From positions 52,012 through 116,011 of the forward strand of contig JALELV010000078.1 in the NCBI GenBank assembly GCA_022768545.1: a stretch of 64,000 nt of DNA, written 5' to 3'. Shown in pieces: positions 60,005-64,000 of this stretch. Each line of letters starts with the position of its first letter. Within the stretch, counting starts at the first letter, position 1. Below the pieces are notes generated by a model. The model ran no database searches, was not told where the DNA came from, and saw nothing but the letters and a program-made list of their open reading frames with translations. The position numbers and the translations under genes are program-made. The stretch comes from Oscillospiraceae bacterium (GTDB lineage Bacteria > Bacillota > Clostridia > Oscillospirales > Ruminococcaceae).

Positions 60005-60032
60005 ACTATAGCATAAGCGCACCTAATGTCAA
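60005..60032 (-). promoter_or_regulatory. potABCD promoter
   Basis: Minus strand TTGACA (60027-60032), 16 bases, TATAGT (60005-60010); transcript start near 59998. The bases between here and the tyrA terminator are AT-rich with nothing else recognised. Confidence 0.8.
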
Positions 60033-60181
60033 TATTTTTTTCGCAATTTTCCTTAAATTCTGACGTTTTCATGAGTTTTATCCGTAATTTCCTTCTTTAT
60101 CGTGCAAAATGCTTATACTTTCTCTAAAATTCTCTGTTTTCCTCTGAAATTCTTTTGTCAGTCCCGCTTTCACTTTTTTAT

Positions 60182-60226
60182 AAAAACGCAGGGGCGGCGT
60201 GTCTCAAAAAGAAACACGCCGCCCCT
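60182..60226 (-). terminator. Terminator after tyrA
   Basis: A 12-bp stem GGGGCGGCGTGT/ACACGCCGCCCC (60191-60225) is followed on the minus strand by TGCGTTTTTA, about 38 bases past the tyrA stop. Confidence 0.85.
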
Positions 60227-60262
60227 GCCCAAAGGCGTCCAGGCCCGCTTCGTCGCCCGGCG

Positions 60263-61123
60263 TCATTCCGGATTTTTCAGTTCGCTCAGCAGCCGGTTTT
60301 TGATCTCCGTTCCCGTCTCCATCAGACGGAAAAGCTCTTCCCGGTCGCCGTCCCGAAGGGCTTTTTTATAATCGATCAGCTTTTCGATCAGCAGATCCAG
60401 CTGGTCGCAGAGCTTATCCCGGTTGCGCTCAAAAAGCTCCCCCCACATGCTGCAGTTGAGGCGGGAGACCCGCGTCAGGTCCTGAAAGCTGCCGCCGGTA
60501 AAGCCGCTGAACCGGGTGGCAAGGGGGTTTTGGATGTAAGCGCTGGAGAGGATGTGGGCCAGCTGAGAGGTGTAGGCGATGATCTCGTCGTGGGTGTCCG
60601 GGTCAGACCGGACCACCCGGCCGAAGCCAAGCGCATAGAAAAAGCCCTCCAGGGCCTCAACCGCCTTCCCGTCCTCTTCCCCGTCCAGGGCAAGCACCAC
60701 GCTGGCCCCCCGGTACAGGGTGGGAAGGGCGCTGTCAAAACCGCTGGTCTCCCGCCCCGCCATGGGGTGCGCGCTGATAAAATGCACGCCCCGTCCCCGG
60801 CACAGGGGAGCCAGGCGGGCGCAGACAAAACGCTTGATCCCGCACAGGTCGGTTACCACCGCGCCGGGGCGCACCTGGCCGATGTGCTCTTCCAGATACT
60901 CCGCCGCCGCGCCGGGGTACAAGGCCAAAAAGATCAGGCCGCACTCCGAAAGGTCTCCGTCCCCGCAGTCCGCCGCGCCGGAGGAAAGCGCCTTTTCCAC
61001 CGCCTTCGGGTCTTTATCCCAGACGAGCACCCGGCACCCGGTACATTCCTTGACCGCCATGGCGAGGGAGCCTCCGATGAGCCCCATTCCCACAATTCCG
61101 ATGGTGTTAAACCGTTTATCCAT
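60263..61123 (-). CDS. tyrA: Prephenate dehydrogenase
   Basis: Oxidative decarboxylation of prephenate to 4-hydroxyphenylpyruvate in tyrosine synthesis. The 286 residues begin with the NAD motif TIGIVGMGLIGGSLAMAV and include SAHPMAGRETSGFD near 120 (catalytic His), and LAHILSSAYIQNPL. It lacks an ACT domain, so feedback by tyrosine is not evident. It stands alone with its own promoter and terminator; other aroma genes are not here. Confidence 0.94.
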   Translation of the reverse strand: MDKRFNTIGIVGMGLIGGSLAMAVKECTGCRVLVWDKDPKAVEKALSSGAADCGDGDLSECGLIFLALYPGAAAEYLEEHIGQVRPGAVVTDLCGIKRFVCARLAPLCRGRGVHFISAHPMAGRETSGFDSALPTLYRGASVVLALDGEEDGKAVEALEGFFYALGFGRVVRSDPDTHDEIIAYTSQLAHILSSAYIQNPLATRFSGFTGGSFQDLTRVSRLNCSMWGELFERNRDKLCDQLDLLIEKLIDYKKALRDGDREELFRLMETGTEIKNRLLSELKNPE

Positions 61124-61173
61124 GCTGTATGCGCTCCGTTTCCCGCGGCGCCCGCGTTCTTTTTTGCCGTTTT

Positions 61174-61202
61174 ATTGTATACCAAAGCTCCTGCTTTGCC
61201 AA
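61174..61202 (-). promoter_or_regulatory. tyrA promoter
   Basis: Minus strand TTGGCA (61197-61202), 17 bases, TACAAT (61174-61179). It is divergent from the MBL-fold gene, whose promoter may use TTACACTATAG near 61270. Confidence 0.7.
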
Positions 61203-61337
61203 GGGAAAGGCTCAAAAAAACTCTTATACAGGGCGCAAAAGGGGTTTAACCCGGCGCCGTTTATGTGTTACACTATAGAAAAGGGAAAGATGCCGCCGGA
61301 TCCGCGGGTCTAAAACCATATCGGGAGGAATGCCGCC

Positions 61338-62222
61338 GTGTACGAACTTATCCAGGCCGGGCCCCGCACCTATTACATCGACTGCCCCGCCAAGATCGGC
61401 GTCTATCGTTTTTCCGAAAACGGCGTCTGCCTTATCGACGCGGGAAACGACAAGGACACCGGACGGAAAATTCAAAAGATCTTGGGACAGAACGGCTGGA
61501 CCGCAAAGCTCATCCTCTGCACCCATTCCCACGCCGACCACATCGGCGGCTGCCGCATCCTGCAGGAGCGCTTAAACTGCCCTGTCTATGCGCCGGGAGC
61601 GGAGGCGGATTTTACCTGCCATCCATTTTTGGAGCCTTCTTTTTTGTACGGCGGGTTTCCGTTTCGGGAGCTGCGGAATAAATTTCTGATGGCAAGGGAG
61701 AGCTCTGCCCTCCCCCTCACCCCGGAAGTTTTACCGGAGGGGATGGAGATGGCGCGTCTGGACGGGCATTCCTTTGCCATGGCGGCTTTCCGGACCCCGG
61801 ACGACGTTTGGTTTTTGGCCGACAGCCTTTCCAGCGAGGCGGTGCTTCAAAAATACCATATCGGCTTTTTATACGATGTGGAGGGATATCTCACCTCCCT
61901 CGACCGGGTGGAGCAGCTAAAGGGGCGCCTCTTTATCCCCTCCCACGCCGCACCCACAGAGGACATCCGTCCGCTTGCAAAGCTCAACCGCGCCAAGGTG
62001 ATGGAGGTTCTGGCGCTCCTGCGGGAGGTCTGCTCCCGGCCCATCGCCTTTGACGATATTTTGAAGGCGGTTTTTGACCATTATGGCCTGATGATGGACC
62101 TCACTCAATACGTGCTGGTGGGAAGTACTGTCCGCTCCTGTCTGTCCTGCCTGCGGGACCGGGGAGAGCTGGAACCCTGCATCAAAGAAAACCGCCTGAT
62201 GTGGCGGCCGGCCTCTGTATAA
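61338..62222 (+). CDS. Metallo-beta-lactamase-fold hydrolase
   Basis: Zinc hydrolase of the MBL superfamily with 294 residues, starting at a GTG with GGGAGG upstream. Metal site: THSHADHIGG (HxHxDH) near residue 60, later His in LDGHSF and SHAAP near 200. No lactamase identity is implied; members act on thioesters, glyoxalase-type esters or nucleotides. A C-terminal helical extension of about 60 residues resembles a winged-helix-like tail. It is followed 28 bases later by the flavodoxin-like gene. Confidence 0.87.
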   Translation: MYELIQAGPRTYYIDCPAKIGVYRFSENGVCLIDAGNDKDTGRKIQKILGQNGWTAKLILCTHSHADHIGGCRILQERLNCPVYAPGAEADFTCHPFLEPSFLYGGFPFRELRNKFLMARESSALPLTPEVLPEGMEMARLDGHSFAMAAFRTPDDVWFLADSLSSEAVLQKYHIGFLYDVEGYLTSLDRVEQLKGRLFIPSHAAPTEDIRPLAKLNRAKVMEVLALLREVCSRPIAFDDILKAVFDHYGLMMDLTQYVLVGSTVRSCLSCLRDRGELEPCIKENRLMWRPASV

Positions 62223-62250
62223 ACATCCAAATTTCAGGGAGGGATCTGTC

Positions 62251-62874
62251 ATGAAAGTTCTTTTGCTCAACGGAAGCCCCCGCGCCCGGGGATGCACCTA
62301 TACCGCCCTTGCCGAGGTGGAAAGACAGCTTGTTCTGGAAGGGATCGAAACGGAGCTCATCCACGTCTGTGCCCGTCCCGTCCGGGGCTGCATCGGCTGC
62401 GGGCGGTGCGCCGTCAACCAGCACCGCTGCGTTTTTGGAGATGACCCTGTCAACACCGTGCTGGATAAGCTGGAGGACGCGGATGGCCTGGTTCTGGGCT
62501 CTCCGGTGTATTACGCCTCGGCCAACGGCTCTTTCAGCGCCTTTTTGGACCGCCTCTTTTACGCCGGGACCGGTTTTTCCCACAAGGTAGGGGCTGCCGT
62601 GGTCTCCGCCCGGCGGGCCGGCACCACCGCCGCTCTGGACCAGCTGAACAAATACTTTTCCATCTCCGGCATGCCCATGGCCCCCTCCCAGTACTGGAAC
62701 ATGGTGCACGGCAGCTCTCCGGAGGACGTACAGAAGGATGAAGAGGGCCTTCAGATCATGCGCACCCTGGGGAAAAACATGGCCTGGATGCTCAAATGCA
62801 TCGAGGCAGGCCGCGCCGCCGGGGTGCCTCTGCCGGAGGAAGAACCCCGCTTACGCACCAATTTTATCCGCTGA
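62251..62874 (+). CDS. Flavodoxin-like NAD(P)H-dependent reductase
   Basis: FMN-binding oxidoreductase of 207 residues. MKVLLLNGSPRARGCTYTAL carries the phosphate-binding loop of the NADPH:FMN reductase family, with GCIGCGRC (four Cys, perhaps iron-sulfur or structural) near 47 and SPVYYASANGSFSAFLDRL near 85. GGGAGG precedes the ATG. It is probably an operon with the MBL-fold gene. The electron acceptor is unknown. Confidence 0.88.
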   Translation: MKVLLLNGSPRARGCTYTALAEVERQLVLEGIETELIHVCARPVRGCIGCGRCAVNQHRCVFGDDPVNTVLDKLEDADGLVLGSPVYYASANGSFSAFLDRLFYAGTGFSHKVGAAVVSARRAGTTAALDQLNKYFSISGMPMAPSQYWNMVHGSSPEDVQKDEEGLQIMRTLGKNMAWMLKCIEAGRAAGVPLPEEEPRLRTNFIR

Positions 62875-62898
62875 AGCCCCGCTCCGTCCTTTTCAGAT

Positions 62899-62932
62899 GC
62901 CGCCCCGCCGCGCCCGGGGGCGGCGTTTTTTC
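62899..62932 (+). terminator. Terminator of the flavodoxin-like gene
   Basis: The stem GCCGCCCC/GGGGGCGGC is followed by GTTTTTT on the plus strand, 25 bases beyond the stop. Confidence 0.85.
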
Positions 62933-63044
62933 TGCCCGGAAAAAGGCTTTTTCCCCCCTCGGCCAAAGCCCGCTTATTAATTTCATAGTTCTTGACTTTT
63001 AAACAGCGCCTTTTTATCCTTGAAACAGAGGATGCCCCATCTCC

Positions 63045-63116
63045 TGGCCGCAGATTGCTTTTCATGACCCCCGGTCAAAAAGGGCGGGCCGCAGGGTCTG
63101 AAACAATCTGCGGCCA
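63045..63116. repeat. 13-bp inverted repeat pair
   Basis: Perfect arms at 63045-63057 and 63104-63116, loop 46 bases with an inner GACC/GGTC stem, and ATTTTGATT after the right arm. It could be a terminator or the ends of a small element. Confidence 0.55.
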
Positions 63117-63240
63117 TTTTGATTGCTCTGCAATAAAAACTGCCTATTCTTGGCCCCGGCCGGGCGGACCGGCCGGATGGCCTAAAATAGCCTGCGCCAA
63201 ACTTTACAAAGGGCGAAAACAGACCGTGAAACGGGCTGCT

Positions 63241-63296
63241 GACAACAAACGGCGGTATACTCCTGGAGAGGGCAGCATACCGCCTGTTTTGTTGTC
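63241..63296. repeat. Long bulged inverted repeat
   Basis: The left arm GACAACAAACGGCGGTAT (63241-63258) pairs with the right arm ATACCGCCTGTTTTGTTGTC (63277-63296), leaving 18 bases of loop. No T run of standard form follows. Confidence 0.6.
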
Positions 63297-63445
63297 TGGG
63301 GAATCCAAAGGGGCTTGCCCCTTGGCACACGACTTTGCGAAGCAAGGTGTAGTGTGTTATACGCTCTGTCAGCGTTGCCGTGAAAATGCCGTTGACTGGC
63401 TCGGCTGGCTTTGCTATCTCCCAGACGAGGAATTGTTGAAAGATG

Positions 63446-63976
63446 TTATAATGAAATCCAATATCTTTGTATTATTCCACTTTTACTTAAACCTACTGTA
63501 TCAGAAATTTCGTTCTCCAACATCCCACCATTTTTAATAATCGTTCTTTGTGAAGCTACATTTCCTTTATCGCAGGTTAATAAAACCTTACTTTCTCCGA
63601 AGTCGCGACAAATGGGCAAAACCAGTTTTAGCATTTCAGACGCGTACCCTTTTTGCCTTTCTGATGGACGAATACTATATCCAATATTGCCCCCATAATT
63701 TTTAAGAAAATCCGATAATGGGTGACGAAAATCAATCATTCCGACAAGAAATTTGTCACTTTGTCTTACCGCTAAAAACACTTCTGATGGAACATATCCA
63801 GTTTTATACTTTTTTCTTAATCTTCCTTCAAAATCAATCCATTCATCAAATGAATAGACATCTTCAAGTCCTGCACAACCGTCAAAGCTATCCCCATTTT
63901 GTGACATTTCTTCTTTGTATGACATTACTTGTTCTGCATAAAGTTTACATGGCCTAACTAACATCAATCCACACAT
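63446..63976 (-). CDS. GNAT-family N-acetyltransferase
   Basis: Acetyl-CoA-dependent acetyltransferase of 176 residues. FLVGMIDFRHPLSDFLKNYGG and GNIGYSIRPSERQKGYASEM carry the acetyl-CoA-binding R/QxxGxG/A motif (RQKGYA), then LTCDKGNVASQRTIIKNGG near the end. AGGT lies 9 bases before the ATG (63974-63976). The gene is much more AT-rich than the rest of the window, which suggests transfer. Substrate unknown. Confidence 0.9.
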   Translation of the reverse strand: MCGLMLVRPCKLYAEQVMSYKEEMSQNGDSFDGCAGLEDVYSFDEWIDFEGRLRKKYKTGYVPSEVFLAVRQSDKFLVGMIDFRHPLSDFLKNYGGNIGYSIRPSERQKGYASEMLKLVLPICRDFGESKVLLTCDKGNVASQRTIIKNGGMLENEISDTVGLSKSGIIQRYWISL

Positions 63977-64000
63977 TACTTTTTACCTCGCAATTTCTCG

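Larger units (their letters stand above)
62933..63445. other. Intergenic region with two large inverted repeats
   Basis: About 510 bases without a convincing gene. One 13-bp repeat, TGGCCGCAGATTG/CAATCTGCGGCCA (63045-63057 and 63104-63116), encloses 46 bases. A second, GACAACAAAC-GGCGGTAT with ATACCGCC-TG-TTTTGTTGTC (63241-63296), is a long stem with a 2-base bulge. Beyond it an open stretch (PKGLAPLAHDFAKQGVVCYT) resembles sequence found next to mobile-element genes, but I cannot confirm that. The area marks a drop in GC. Confidence 0.5.

Noticed and set aside
63300..63445. A mobilisation gene remnant from the PKGLAPLAHDFAKQ stretch
   Set aside because: The resemblance is only from memory and is too short to support a feature.
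1..64000. CRISPR arrays, tRNA or rRNA genes
   Set aside because: No regularly spaced repeats and no tRNA-like cloverleaf or rRNA sequence were noticed.

Overview
The window comes from a high-GC, spore-forming Clostridia genome, most likely Oscillospiraceae-like. The evidence is the gene content and order: a spoVB-mazG-hup-rqcP-yabP-yabQ-divIC-yabR cluster, addB-addA, infC-rpmI-rplT, rplU-prp-rpmA-obgE, a folate riboswitch before folT, L27 with a cleavable N-terminal extension, and many TTG/GTG starts preceded by strong GGAGG sites. No rRNA or tRNA gene was seen. Almost all genes lie on the minus strand. The plus-strand genes are coaX, an ECF S component, a Crp/Fnr regulator, a metallo-beta-lactamase-fold protein and a flavodoxin-like protein.

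Layout, left to right. 1-12.7 kb: tightly coupled housekeeping genes read leftward (dprA, topA, trmFO, plsX, rnc, radical SAM, smc, ftsY). 12.7-14.1 kb: translation operon infC-rpmI-rplT with an L20-type leader and attenuator, and an apparent AUC start for infC. 14.1-23.7 kb: addB-addA, an unrecognised membrane protein and a Gfo/Idh-type oxidoreductase. 23.7-26.6 kb: hpf, an orphan class I fumarase alpha subunit and an amidohydrolase. 26.6-31.6 kb: sporulation and division cluster. 32-35.5 kb: a BlaI/BlaR1 pair whose sensor has a propeller-like ectodomain. 35.7-36.8 kb: perR-rbr oxidative stress pair. 37-38.6 kb: coaX and an ECF S component.

The accessory heart is 38.9-45.2 kb. It holds two truncated genes joined back to back, trxB, a chimeric PAS/surface-protein pseudogene, a 305-bp segment carrying a strong promoter and bounded by near-identical inverted sites next to a tyrosine recombinase (a probable invertible promoter), a candidate structured RNA, a CRP-like regulator, trxA and a ferredoxin/NapH-like pair. 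Three promoters here (trxB, trxA, ferredoxin) carry the same 15-bp dyad at exactly the same distance from the -10 box. The regulator's recognition helix has the CRP-type R-E-x-x-x-R pattern, so a small local redox regulon is likely.

45.4-55 kb returns to core genes: folT with a THF riboswitch, YitT, mrnC, obgE, rpmA, prp, rplU, folD, lgt and two M16 peptidases. 55.6-60 kb is a potABCD polyamine importer with a long structured leader and a membrane-tethered binding protein. 60.2-62.9 kb holds tyrA, an MBL-fold protein and a flavodoxin-like reductase. From about 63 kb the sequence turns AT-rich, with large inverted repeats and a GNAT acetyltransferase, which suggests the edge of an acquired segment.
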